From Siderastrea siderea (taxonomy: Eukaryota > Cnidaria > Anthozoa > Scleractinia > Rhizangiidae), in the NCBI GenBank assembly GCA_964030785.1, contig OZ034977.1, positions 34,987,052 to 35,051,051 on the forward strand: 64,000 nucleotides of DNA, read 5' to 3'. Under the pieces are notes generated by a model. It saw only the letters and a program-made list of their open reading frames with translations, ran no database searches and was not told where the DNA came from. A program made the position numbers and the translations under genes. The number at the start of each line of letters is the position of its first letter. Positions within the stretch are counted from its first letter, which is position 1. Shown in pieces: positions 36,049 to 47,437 of this stretch.

Positions 36049-36842
36049 GTTTACCATTTACACGGGCAAACCGGTCGCTTTACCGTTTGGGTCGGTTTGG
36101 GCAAATGGTAAGCAAATTTCCGTATTGGGAAAATTCCGTTCGGGTCTGGCGCTTACCATTTGCAGAAATCCCTGCCATTTAACAAAAAATTTGCACGACG
36201 GCGATGGCTGACGAGAAGGTCGCAAAACAAAAGCTTTGATTAACAAAGCAACACCTCTGCACGTGCGTTATTTTTGGTATATTTCTTTTCCGTTCTGTGC
36301 ACATCTACAACGTGAAATGACCAAATTCAACGTTTTGTGTAGAAGGCAAACACACGACGGTGAATTTTCGTATTTATAGTAATAATAATAATATAATAGT
36401 AATAACTTCATTTACCTGTCAAGTGATCTAGCACCCTGTAAAGACAGGGCCCTAATTGGGGACACAGCTATTTTCTATACGCCGTCCTTACAAATTCAGC
36501 TCCTGGATAATTCGACCGCATTGCAGGTTAAACGAGTTGGAATAATCGCCAAGAAGTTTCAAAGATTGTGAAGTCATTTTACAAGTGACATTTTCCTTGC
36601 CGTTAGTTAATTGTTGTTGGGACAGAAAATGGCTGCGAGAGCCTGAAACTTTTATCAAAGATTAGGTAGGAACAAATGGTACACGAATTTCCGTTTGGAA
36701 CATTCCGTCCGGAAAAACAGGACTACCTTTTGAGACGTTCCGTTGCTCCCGGAAAATTTCCACTGGAACGACCCGAAAAGTCGTGTATCATTTACTTTCC
36801 AACCGCAATTTCCGGAAAGTTGTTGTAAATGGTAAACAACCT
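36049..36842. mobile_element. ~790-bp MITE with GTTTACCATTTAC termini
   Basis: The left GTTTACCATTTACA and right TGTAAATGGTAAAC are exact inverses. Internal phrases such as AATTTCCGT and GGAAA-TTCCGT recur in both halves. An AATAATA patch lies at 36379-36400. It is non-coding and the superfamily is not determined. Confidence 0.7.
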
Positions 36843-37909
36843 GTCATTCTACTAAATGTAAACCTTCTAACAGGGTCCATGTGACTGGTCAAGCATATCC
36901 AATGGTCATTGCTCCCACAACTCGTGAAGGTTTTGATTTTAGTGGTGCGGCTCATACTTGTCGTACGAGACGTAAAACAAAGTGTATCATACGTGCAATT
37001 GACCCAAGTGATGAATGGCACGACTATTATGTAAATAACGCTAACTTATTCGAGAAGGAGCGTAGTCTATTTACACGAATCGTGCGACTCGTACAATTCC
37101 TGAAATTAAGTTGCATCTCGTTAAACAAGGTACTCAGTCCTAGTCAACCCAGACGACTTTGATAAGGCCCTTCTGTAAAACTTCACTGGTCGAGTATGAG
37201 AAGAAGCAATTTCATCAGTACATGTGGATGAGGTCCCTTCCTCGAAACCCATGAAATCTTTAAGGGACGATTATTTAAACGAAGTTTAGACCGGATTTAA
37301 GAAAGACGTGATCAAAAGTGAGGTTTCGCAAGCAAATTCTAATTAATTAAACGGCATTTATCTTAAGCTGTGTCTAGACCACATTTAATTGTGAAATAAC
37401 AATCAATAAACAGCTAGACCTGCTCATGGGTAGGCTTAGATGTCGTTTAACGCATCTGCACTGCTTATTCTTGGTTTTCATCATTATGACAAAATGAGTT
37501 TGCTTACATGAGCGACATTTAAAAACAAAGAAGTTCAAAGGTAGGTAAAAACAAACAGCTAACAACGATTTTTAGGTCTACAGCTCTCTTCAGAATGTCC
37601 GCTATGCTGGCGTCCAACAAAGTCAGTACAAAAAATTAAATGAGGCAGCTAATAAAATTAACATTCCTAGTTTCTCTTCATACTTACGGAGATGACATTT
37701 TTACATTATTACGATACTTGAAAATTGAAAAGTAACACAAAAATGTCGGTTTCATGAAATTCGAGAACTCCCGTGTATCGAGCTGCCACGAATTTGATCA
37801 AATTTCAAACTGGGCTGAGCTCAAGCAACCAAGCTCACATGTGCGCCCTGTAGCAATGTGTCGAGGTGAGACTTTCCTTAATGAATTATCTTACTGGTTT
37901 GTGAACATA
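36843..37909. other. No recognisable gene
   Basis: A 93-codon plus frame (36881-37162) and a 63-codon minus frame occur without recognisable motifs or splice signals. Confidence 0.35.
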
Positions 37910-38505
37910 TTAACCCTACTCAGACCAGGCTTTTTTGCTCTTCAGCTAGGACCGGGGATTCCGGCCCCCCTCCTGAAATATTAAGGCTATGACAACCAAA
38001 ACTTAGAGGGCAGATGCTACGTTCAAACCTCTTCCCTTTGAGGTCCACAACATGATCTGGTGACGTCATATGACGTACGAATTGCGTCATGTTCTTAAAC
38101 GGTGGCCATCTTGGATCCGAAATCTTGGACTTCTTGATTCTTCCAGAACCATTTAAAAGCGCCAAAATTGATCAAGTAGTCAAAATCAATAAAAGAACAC
38201 TAATAAGATCTAAAACTGTAAAACTTACTTCAAGAAAAATATAAAAAAGTTGAAAATGTGATATTAAAAAAAAAGGTGAAAATGTAAAATTCTGAAAAAA
38301 AAACCCGGCCTGTCAAAAATGGTTGCTATTTTAACGTCAAACTTGGAGCCGATGGACAACGACTTGCTATGCCAATTGCTCCCAGATAAATTTTAGGAAA
38401 AGTCACTAAATTTGGTAGCTTTAGTTCGCTTATTACAAAATTTGCGAACGTCCAAAGTCCGTGCGGGCAGAATCCGCTCCTCCCCCCTGGCCTAGATAGA
38501 TTTAA
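37910..38505. mobile_element. piggyBac-type MITE, copy C, reversed
   Basis: It starts TTAACCCTACTCAGACC, and its degenerate right end reads CCTGGCCTAGATAGATTTAA. The interior has GGTGGCCATCTTGGATCC at 38101-38118, the complement of the GATGGC block of copy D. Confidence 0.7.
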
Positions 38506-40227
38506 AAGAGCAGCTTTGTGGTGGCCTTAATATATGTTTCAGAATTTTAATGACGTCGCATAAACCAGCAATTTTCTATCATTCTCGCTCCCAGGAGACC
38601 ACTTATTGGTTAATTAATTTTGGACTTTTATGCGTTTCCTACATCTGCTGAGTATTTGTTAAGTGATATTTAGAGCTATCATTATTTCTCATATCAAATT
38701 CTAGTAAAATGTAGCGAGAATGTTTATGGACAACAATAGCAAAACAATGGCAAACTGCCATGGCAAGCTCAAACAACTTACAGATCACAACTGCGCTAAA
38801 ATAAGACATCACTTTGCGTGCCTTTTTTCTCTTGAACGAGGAGACAAGAAGTGTTGCTACTAGGCTAATCCCTTCCGCCCTCAACCCCAGCCTCCCCGGG
38901 AATATGGAATGGTTGTGACAAAGTAATTAGTTTTGCAATAGTAAGCAACGAGCAGGAAGAGTAAATTCGTCTTGGGTTGAATGATCTTACAGGTTTGTAG
39001 ATGTCGTCGGAACGCATTTCACAATACGTTTGAGTGAGGTTACATTTCCGCACATAAAGGTTTTCCAGAAACCAAACGTAGACCAGTGATGGACGCATTG
39101 AAGATTGCAAACTAGAGTGTAAATGGAAAGGAGACTTTAAACTTGGCTTCATGTCCCCAACAAGGGTATTTTCTTTGACGTTAGGGTACTTCACAAGTAA
39201 AGTTACATTGATTGGTGTGTGACAAGGTAGTTATAGTTACAGCACAGTAATTGTAAAAATCGTTCATCGCTCATCAGGCCGTACAGTACGTATCTACAGA
39301 GAGCGTATACGCCATGGCTACTTAGTTAAACAAAGTCCTGTTACATTTTACAGTCTTTTTTTTCAAGGCTGCTACGGTGGTTACTAATCTCACGCGACCC
39401 TTGGAAAAAAAAGTCTATTCCAAAATGTGGTTTTAGTGGATGTCAATCATCTTCGTCTTTTTGCCGAAAGCTATTCTACATTTCTCAATTGTCTCCAAAC
39501 TCAGGGATTTATTAAACATTCTGGGCTGGAATACATTTCACGTGGCCCTAAGGCGTTCGTTCAGTCAGAATTGGGTAACTCTTCTAAATCCTGTTTTATT
39601 TGTAACGGCATTTCTTCGATCTGAAGACATTCAAAAACGATTATTTGCCAAATGGTCTCTATGGCTTTATCTTCTCACATGGGATAAACGCCAAAAAAGC
39701 CCACGAAACCTCAGTTTAGCCAACCCACTAAACATCATCCTTCTTATTAAGGGCATGCATGATTAACAATTGCTTGGTAAACGCAAGGGATTCAGTATAT
39801 TCTCATCCTTCGAAATATTTCTTAAGATGAATTTTGTCTTGTTCGTCAAAAGACATTTGCATACGTAAATGGCCACAAAAATATCTACTTGCACCAAATT
39901 ATTTTTGTGCGTGCTTAAAGAAAGATTCTATAATCTATATCTAAACCAAAACTTTCCAAGGCAAAGAATTTTAAAACGTGCTTGAGACAGTACACAACCG
40001 AGTGCTCACTGCCTAATAGTGTAGCTGGCGAGTAGCGCTAGAGGAGGAGGGGAAGATGATTCTCATCCACCAAAACTCATCTTTTCGTCTAGGCTTTTTC
40101 ATTGTAAGAGTAGGGTGGGAATGATGACCCTTATAAATAAATGTTAGCAAACGCTCAGGAAAGAGGAGAGAGCGAGAAACGAGGTGGAGGGGAATAACAT
40201 CGTACCAGACTTGAAGGTTAGGAACAT
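38506..40227. other. No recognisable gene
   Basis: On the minus strand a possible exon-like segment lies at about 38994-39113, between CTCTAG and GTAAGATC, coding SLVYVWFLENLYVRKC and further. It matches no domain I know. A 108-codon plus frame at 39440-39766 is likewise unidentified. Confidence 0.3.
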
Positions 40228-40717
40228 TTAGGGAAGATAACGCCAATTGCTTATGCGTATCTTTGCTGCGCACGTATTATATATATGTCGCAAGGATACT
40301 CTAGGGTAGATACAGATACTTTGTTTTTCAATTATCGACAGACTGTGAGCGTAGGAAGTTTAAAAAGGCCCCATATTCTACGCACGTGACATCGAATCCC
40401 GCCAACTTGCGGTTAACAGGATACTCAAAGGGGCATCGCCAGTTGAAAGATTCGCTTAATAAAAGACCCACATAAAATAGTCACATTCCAGTGATTCATT
40501 TGCAATACGTTTAGACTAACAGATATTAGGTTCATTTCGAGAAAGGAAGACCGATTTTCCAAAATTAGGGTGTTCTTTCAGCTATCTTTTCTCGGAAACG
40601 AGTAGGTAACCCCCACTTCTTTTTGCATTTCTGACACGAGTAACTCATTAATTAGCCGCAGGGAAAGCCTCACGAAAAAAAAATGGTGTTACAAGATTTT
40701 CGAGCAAACGTCTTTAA
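40228..40717. mobile_element. Diverged E5-family MITE, reversed
   Basis: Its left part matches the inverted right end of E5 (TGCGTATC and CTGCGCACG blocks). Its right end, GAGCAAACGTCTTTAA with the upstream phrase TTTTGCATTTCTGACA, matches the inverted left end of E5. It is more degraded than E5. Confidence 0.75.
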
Positions 40718-41756
40718 ATCAATATTGTACCAAAGTCTCATTTTATCTTCCTTTCTTCTGGGAATCCAGAGGAGCTTTCATTCCTAGGCAAAATGGTCGT
40801 TTGCAATGAGAAGTATTTGGATTGAGGAAATCGAATCCCTCGACCTCTTTTTAGTAAATTAGTTTTGGTGAACGGAGGTGTGTGTACGACATGGCATCTG
40901 ATGGTATAAAAAGGCGTTGGCTGTAGTGTTGCTGCGGGGTGCTTTGAAGGTCACAACTGCATTAGTGTTTTGATTGTGGAAGCCATTACGGCCAATGCTC
41001 CTGCTTAGCTCCTTGGTCTAACAGATTTTAGTTACCTTGGTGCTATTCAAGGTAATTAACCTAAGAGAGCGAAACAACACAAATAGTGAATGACAACCAC
41101 AAAAACTAGCTTCGATATTGTAAATCATACGGACACAAGAAACGTCTGCTACTAAAACAAAGTCAATTATTTTCTGAAGGTCATCAACAGTACATGTAAC
41201 GTATGCTAGGATTGAACGCAGTGGCCGTCCTTATCAAAGAAATATATGTCTTTGGAAAAAAATGCACAGGTCTCACCGAAAAGAGGGTACACACATCTGG
41301 GGTACAATTTTATTCCTGCTGCAGTTGTGGAGGAACCCTTACCTCACCCTCACAAAGTCTTAATTCCCTTCTCTGAATATCAGCATCGTTTATAATTAGT
41401 TCCTGAGCTTTGGCAGCAAGACATGAAAAGTAGGATGAGACCTGCTGTGGTGTCAAGAACTTGGAGGGCTTCTCTCGTCTCATTAATTTCTGTCTATACA
41501 ATTAACATTCTCGTCTAATTTTTGTCATGAAGTTTGGAAAGTGCCAACATTTTATAATCAAGATAGGCTTTCTGCTTTTCGTTGCGTCGATAGCCCTTTT
41601 GGTTGCACACTGTTATTGATGTACGATTCATCAACAGTTTCATCTCCGGCATGTCAATACAGGACACTATGACGTAATATCAACGTAATATTTGTACCAT
41701 AGAACTTGAAATGAAAGTGCCTCCAAAACCCATTCTTCACAAAGCACTCTATTTCG
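40718..41756. other. No recognisable gene
   Basis: A TATA-like GGTATAAAAAGG at 40902 has no gene behind it. A 63-codon minus frame at 41310-41501 contains KPSKFLTPQQVSSYFSCLAA and reads like a transposon-derived tail, but I cannot name it. Confidence 0.3.
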
Positions 41757-41841
41757 ACTGTTTCAATATATAGAACGAGACAAAATTCGCCAACTTCGCA
41801 ATATGTATTACTTAACAAGTTATCTAATATAGAACCACCTC

Positions 41842-42634
41842 CTCGCCGATGTAAAACGGCGAGGTACATGCGTCTGTATATAAGAAAGACTGGTACCTCG
41901 CCGATGTACAACGGCGAGGTACATGTGTCTCTATATAATGAAGACCGATATCTCGCCGTTGAACATCGGCGAGGTAGATGCGTCTGTATATGAGGAAGAC
42001 TGATATCTCGCCGATGTACAACGGCGAAGTACATGCGTCTGTAAATAAGAAAGACTGATATGTCGCCGATGTTCAACGGCGAGGTAGGTGCGTATGCATA
42101 TAACGAAGACTGGTATCTCGCTGATGTACAACGGCGAGGTAGGTGCGTCTGCATGTAAGGAAGACTGATATCTCGCCGGTGAACATCGGCCAGGTCGATG
42201 CGTCTGTGTGTAAGGAAGACTGATATCTCACCGATGTACAACAGCGAGGTACATGCGTCTCTATATAAGGAAGACTGATATTTCGCCGGTGAACATCGGC
42301 CAGGTAGATGAGTCTGTATATAAGGAAGACTGATAACTCACCGATGTACAACGGCGAGGTACAGGCGTGTGTATATAAGGAAGACTGATATCTCACCGAT
42401 GTACAACGGCGAAGTACATGCGTCTGAAAATGAGAAAGACTGATATCTCGCCGATGTTCAACGGCGAGGTAGGTGGGTCTGTATATAAGGAAGACTGAAA
42501 TCTCGCCGATGTGCAACACCGAAGTACATGCGTCGGCATATAAGAAAGACTGATATCTCACCGAGCTTCAACGGCGAAGTACATGCGTCTGTATATAAGA
42601 AAGACTGATATCTCGCCTATGTACAACGGCGAGG
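41842..42634. repeat. 55-bp hairpin minisatellite, left array, 15 units
   Basis: A 22-bp core CTCGCCG-8 bases-CGGCGAG starts at 41842 and then every 55 bp exactly up to 42612, with no length change in 14 intervals. The 33-bp spacer contains GTACATGCGTCTGTATATAA and GAAGACTGATAT. Core loops are ATGTACAA or ATGTTCAA in most units. At 41952, 42172 and 42282 the core is inverted (loop TTGAACAT or GTGAACAT). Unit length is not a multiple of three, so long frames arise on the minus strand by chance. Confidence 0.97.
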
Positions 42635-43017
42635 TAATTTGTAACTTAAATTGTAACTTGAAATCCCGCCGGCGTAGTTCATCGCCGAATTAAATTGTTC
42701 TGCTTATACAAAATGAAGCATGATGGAGATGGCCGATGCATGTTGGCCGATGCAAAAAAGGAAAGATAGATTTGCACTGCAGAAGTTACACAAGCACGGA
42801 TTTCTGAAACTATGGGGTATTGTTTTGCGGGCCAGTGAGAAATATTTCTCTGTACAATTGAAAAAAAAAAGAAAAACGAAAACAAAAACAAACAAACAAA
42901 CAAACAGACAAAAAACAGATTACTGAAATTGAATGCTCGAAGTTATTTATTAGCCTGATCATTATCAAAAGTCACAGTTTTATATTCGTGATGAAGGACC
43001 TAGGCTTGTAACATGCT

Positions 43018-43160
43018 TCCACAGCCCCGTACCAATTATTTAAAGAAAAGCTTCTCTTATAGTGGAGCTAAGTTGTGGAACAGCCTATCCCATGATCTAC
43101 GATCCGCAGCGTCTTTAAATGACTTTAAACGTAAACTGCGTCATCACAGTTTTGAATGAG
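43018..43160 (+). pseudogene. LINE reverse-transcriptase tail fragment
   Basis: The plus strand reads RTNYLKKSFSYSGAKLWNSL then LNDFKRKL and a stop. The SYSGAKLWNSLP-like phrase followed by an F-K-x-x-L segment is the usual C-terminus of many CR1/Jockey-type and related non-LTR reverse transcriptases. Only the last ~45 codons remain. It lies in the loop of the 55-bp-array element, followed by the T-rich stretch expected near a LINE 3' end. Confidence 0.6.
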
Positions 43161-43429
43161 TTCAAATATACATTGTAATAAATATACATTGTAATATCTA
43201 TTGTTTTACGCATTTACTGTTAATTTGCTTTATTTCGTTCGTGCGGAGCTATTTAAAAGGATATGTGTTTTTTTCCCCCGTTTGGGCTAGGGTAAGGTTT
43301 TGTGCTCTGTGGAACCGGGCTCTGGAATTGGGTATGTGTTTAACACTTGTTTCCTGAGTACAGCGGTTCTGGCGACCGTTTCTCGAGACTCCCGATAACT
43401 TTTCGGCCCGATTTCAAAGACGTGCGTTT

Positions 43430-43535
43430 CTCGAAAGCCCCGAACTGAACTTTCCCGGCTGATCTCGGGCACGATAATTGTCTTAATTCACACTGTATCT
43501 TGTAAACAAAGACGTTTCTAAGCAAGAAACTTAGC
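43430..43535. repeat. Half of a 100-bp inverted pair (mate at 45905-46000)
   Basis: The phrase CACTGTATCTTGTAAACAA and the flanking GGCTGATCTCGGGCAC and AAGAAACTTAGCT blocks recur inverted at 45905-46000. It is a dispersed repeat fragment. Confidence 0.75.
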
Positions 43536-43597
43536 TAGACCTTATCGATCGAATGATTATCGGCTCATCGATCGGCTGATCATACAGACAGGACTAC

Positions 43598-44455
43598 TTC
43601 GCTGCTGATCATCGGCGAGTTTTATGGTTCTTCCCTACACAGACAGGACTAATTCGCCGATGATCATCGGTGAGTTTTGGAGTTCTTCTTTATTCAGACA
43701 GGAGTACCTCGCCGCTGATCATCGGCGGTTTTTGGAGTTCGTCCTTATACAGGCAGGACTACCTCGCCGCTGATCATCGGCGAGTTTTGGAGTTCTTCAT
43801 TATACAGACATCTTCACTTCGCCATTGATCAACGGCAGAATATTTATTTCTCCATATTACAGACAACTTCACTTCACCGATGATCAACGGCGAGATATCG
43901 ATGCCTACTTTATACCGACGGTTTCACTTCGCCGATGATCAACAGCGAGATATTGAGTCCTTCATTGTAGAGACCGTTTCACTTCGCTGATGATCAACGT
44001 CGAGATGTCGATGCCTACTTTATCACACTTTATGCAAACGGTTTCAGTTCGCCGATGATCAACGGCGAGATATTGAGTCCTTCATTATAGAGACGGTTTC
44101 ACTTCCGACCGATGATCAACGGCGAGATATCGATGCCTACTTTATGCAGAGGGTTTCACTTCGCAGATGACCAACGGCTAGATATTGCGTCCTTTATTAT
44201 GCAGAAGGTTTCACTTCGCCGATGATCAACGGCGAGATATTGAGTCCTTCATTATACAGACGGTTTCACTTCGCCGATGGTCAACGGCGAGATATCGATG
44301 CCTTCTTTACACAGACGGTTTCACGTCGCTTATGATCAAGGGCGAGATATTGCGTCCTTCTTTATACAGACGGTGTCACTTCGCCATGATCAAGGGCGAG
44401 ATATTGCGTCCTTCTTTATACAGACGGTTTCACTTCGCCGATGATCAACGGCGAG
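43598..44455. repeat. 55-bp hairpin minisatellite, right array, 16 units, inverted relative to left array
   Basis: Cores start at 43598 and recur every 55 bp to 43983. Then come small indels (65, 55, 57), then 55-bp steps, ending at 44434. The later core is TTCGCCG-ATGATCAA-CGGCGAG. The first four units carry the flipped loop CTGATCAT or a form close to it. The spacer (ATATTGAGTCCTTCATTATACAGACGG in consensus pieces) is the reverse complement of the left-array spacer. Confidence 0.97.
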
Positions 44456-44552
44456 ATTTCCGATCTGTATTATATTAAGAATATTTGATCAAACTGATTG
44501 CGACATTCACATGAAAAAAGCCGTTCTATATATTGAAACAATCACATAATAT

Positions 44553-45059
44553 GTGAATGCCTGTACTCCCATAAAGCTGTGGCCAAGTGCACCTGTCAGA
44601 ACAGTAGCTAAAATTGATTTAATAAAGTAACCAGATGAACTAACCCGGGATGAAAGAACTCATGTAAACGGGGCCTAATCTGACCCATCTCCGCTGGATA
44701 CGCTGTTCGATCACTGCCCAGACATACAGATGGGCCTTTGTAGAAATAAATAGGCAAGGCAAGAGCTTGTCTTGGAGTGACTTACGTAGCCTTTTTCACA
44801 TGTTGTCATTTGCACAACAAAGTACTCCACAAGGTGAGCTTTAATTGCGATAACTGTAGCTCTTTTCAACAAAGAACTGTTTGTTTTTGCATAAGACTCC
44901 GCATATAACCCATCAAAAACATTGCTTGTTCCTGAATCGAAGGTCGTTTAGAAGGGTCGAGAATTGGCGTTATGTTTATTAATAGTAATAAACAATCAGC
45001 TTAAAATCGTTTTAGTCTTCTTTCGTAATCTGTGTATTGGTTTTTTAAAAGCTAGAATT
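44553..45059. other. No recognisable gene
   Basis: AT-rich, without frames or clear repeats. Confidence 0.4.
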
Positions 45060-45740
45060 AGTACAGTTTATAATTGTACAAAACGTTTCCGGAGCCAAGG
45101 TCCTTCATCAGCGTAAGATGTTGAACCAATGGATAAAATATGCACATACAAGTTCATATATGTCCAGTGTAGAACAGAGTTTGTGTTACAGGACAAAGGA
45201 GTATAGAAAACGGGTACAATGGAGTAGGTGGAAATGAAAGGTGTGTTGATATTAAAGGTGTATTGACGAAATATATTAAAAGGAAAAGCGGAACAACAGC
45301 GGTAATTAAGCGGAAAAAGAATCTGTAGCCTCCGCCTAAAAGTCCTCATTAAGTTCCATTAAGTTCCCTGGTAACTATTACTCTCTCCATCGCTGGCTGC
45401 ATGAGCTCCGGTTTACTGTTCATTGCAATGTCAGCTTTGGACCTGTAGATGCGCAAAGCCTCGGCGATTCGAAATTGTTACTGAATGTTGTCAGGACTTC
45501 AAACTTGAAGATTTCTGAGTCTCTCTCCTCGTCTGGGTGGAACATTGTCAGGTGTTTGACAAAGGCGCTCTTTGGATTCCCTCTTCTGATCTCTTGTCCG
45601 TGTTCGGACCTTCTTGTGAAGGCTGAGTAACCCGTGTCGCCCATATACTCAGCTTTCTGTCCTTTTCGATCACACGCTTGACATGTTCCACTGTACAGGG
45701 CACCACTTCTGTGATGAGATGTATATTTCTCTCCTTTCGG
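45060..45740 (-). pseudogene. Penelope-like element remnant: GIY-YIG domain and 3' tail
   Basis: The minus strand reads YSGTCQACDRKGQKAEYMGD, then TGYSAFTRRSEHG and SAFVKHLTMFHPDEE and further to about 45420. A CxxC pair, then YMGDTG in place of YIGETG, and the Arg...Glu-His residues, identify a GIY-YIG nuclease of the Penelope-like type. About 300 bp further downstream lie CTGATGAAGGACC and GGAAACGTTTTG (45070-45110), the tail motif that in this superfamily derives from a hammerhead-type structure. Stops and length changes make it inactive. Confidence 0.7.
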
Positions 45741-45904
45741 ATCCGTGCTTTTCTTTTTTTTTTTTTGTCATTTCACAGAGTCTGGAACGCGTTACTCGAA
45801 AGCTTAGAAAACTTTTCGGTCCCGAGAAACTATAGAAATGTGAAGCAATCACTCTACAAAGCTGTCATCTTAACATGTTCCCAAGATAAGAAATATTTAA
45901 CTTA

Positions 45905-46000
45905 TAGCTAAGTTTCATGCTTGAAAACTTCCTTGTTTACAAGATACAGTGTAAAGCATGGTGCCCGAAATCAGCCCGAAAAGTTGCCAGGGTTTCGAGA
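45905..46000. repeat. Mate of the inverted pair at 43430-43535
   Basis: It is the inverse of the 43430-43535 block, sharing TTGTTTACAAGATACAGTG, and lies outside the 55-bp-array element. Confidence 0.75.
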
Positions 46001-46229
46001 AACCCACACCTGGTTTGATTTTCTGGTAAGTTTCATGTTAATTTAAAATCTGCCATAACCAGCGGTGAAAGTCAAGCCTAGCCTTGTCTGCGGAGCAGTG
46101 TACTGAATAGAATTGTGATGGCCATTGTGACGGCCATTGTACGCCTGAGGGGTAAAACGTAAAATCGTTCGTAAAGGTGTCTGCACTCCAAAATAATACG
46201 ATAATAATTATAATTCTTATTGTACTTAC

Positions 46230-46411
46230 AAGGTTGAACAAAGTTGAAAGTTACCAGAAAACGACTGTCCGAATACGTATCATGGTTTGAGAGGAAATTT
46301 ATCAATGCATAACCTCCAACCATGTCTACAAGACTGAATCTTCCAGTAAGATCACCACAGTAATCCACAACGGTCACGTTGTACTCATTTGTAATGCGCA
46401 AAGAGTCAAGA
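46230..46411 (-). CDS. CUB domain 2, second-half exon
   Basis: The acceptor CCTTGCAG and donor GTAAGTAC bound 182 bp. The exon begins in phase 2 and ends in phase 1. It encodes LDSLRITNEYNVTVVDYCGD, a variable middle, then DSRFLVTFNFVQP. The D-x-L-x-I, Y-C-G and S-x-F-x-V-x-F pattern is the second half of a CUB domain, an extracellular beta-sandwich of about 110 residues used in protein-protein binding. Joining to the upstream exon at 48484 creates a TGT codon (TG plus T), which supplies the third CUB cysteine. Its partner is the Cys in DYCGD. The phase-1 end suggests that another Ig or CUB exon follows, but none was found down to 35 kb. Confidence 0.85.
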
Positions 46412-46558
46412 CTGCAAGGAAAATTAAATCTGTTATATAATATCATAACATCACAAGACCTATCTACCTACCTTACCTCGCGCGTACAGGAGTGGCAGGT
46501 GGAGGATGCCACCCCCCACCCCCATCAGGTTTTTCCTCATTGTTTTTAAGACGATTTC

Positions 46559-47372
46559 TTAAGGTGGCCGAACACAGTTTTCTTGTACCTATGCATTATT
46601 TATCGTTATTTTCAAACCACTGGCAGTTGGGCAGCCGAAATTGACAAGGTGCAAGTTCAACTAAAGAAGATTGTATTTTGATATGTTTTATTAGACTAGG
46701 TACCGTTACCATGGCAACACAGCTGGTAGTAAACCAGCATTAAATAATGGGTTTGATTTATTTTCAGAAAATCCAGTCGTTAGATTTTTTCCATCATTTG
46801 TCTCTAGAAAACTCAGAAAAATACTGGCCTATTGACACTTGTCTCGTGAAATTTTGACAGAGAGATCTTCTGTTATTTTGTGTTTTGCATTTTAACGTGT
46901 TCTGAACATGTCCTCTGTCAGATTTCAATTTTTGTTTGCAGGCGAGCTAAGCGTGTTCCGAACTATTATTCTACCAAATTTCATGAAATTCTAACAAGCG
47001 GTTCCGTAGAAATCAGTGCATTTTCACTAAATTGTGCTGTCACAATTTTCTGGTTAACTGCGCATGCGCTGCATTTGACAGGATTCTCGATCTTTCTAGA
47101 TCCATACAAACAATCCCAGAAAGGCAGGGTATTTTCCAAGATCGAGTATTACCTTTAATACATTGAAAAACAAACGTTTTTGACACATAACAAACTGTTT
47201 GATTGTTAAGACGGAAAAACACTTACACAGTCTTCACTGAACAAAATGAAATGATCGCTGTACAGGCGCCAACAAGCGCCATGTTTGTTTTTCTCAAAGC
47301 CTTGTGCACGCGTGCTTACTCACGTCAGCAGTACAAATCGTAGAGCGCGCGCAAATTGTGTTCAGACCACCT
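46559..47372. mobile_element. ~815-bp MITE with TTAAGGTGGCCGAACAC terminus, in a CUB intron
   Basis: The left end AGGTGGCCGAACACAGTTT pairs imperfectly with the right end AAATTGTGTTCAGACCACCT. TTAA precedes the left end, while the right TTAA is lost. It is non-coding and lies between the two exons of CUB 2. Confidence 0.6.
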
Positions 47373-47437
47373 GCTGTTTTCAGTAGCTGAACGCATACCC
47401 CTTAGACACATTTTGGCAAAGGTTTTACAAACGTCTG

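Larger units (their letters stand above)
41757..44552. mobile_element. Foldback-type element with arms made of 55-bp hairpin repeats
   Basis: The outer ends share GTTTCAATATATAGAACG in inverted orientation (41761-41778 and about 44524-44541), next to further inverted homology such as TTCGCAAT. Inward lie two tandem arrays, 41842-42634 and 43598-44455, whose consensus units are reverse complements of each other. The central loop (about 42640-43590) holds a LINE tail and an AAAC-rich tract. Long inverted arms built of tandem repeats around a variable loop match the architecture of Foldback elements known from flies. No transposase or clear target duplication is seen. Confidence 0.75.

Noticed and set aside
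40900..40915. TATA-box promoter (GGTATAAAAAGG)
   Set aside because: No start codon frame, exon or small RNA could be supported downstream. TATA-like strings are frequent in AT-rich DNA.
41842..42634. CRISPR-like array of regularly spaced repeats
   Set aside because: The spacers are copies of each other, the genome is eukaryotic and no cas genes exist. It is a minisatellite with a hairpin in each unit.
45070..45110. Third hammerhead ribozyme (minus strand)
   Set aside because: CTGATGA and GGAAAC are present, but the GTC cleavage triplet and a closing stem I are not visible.
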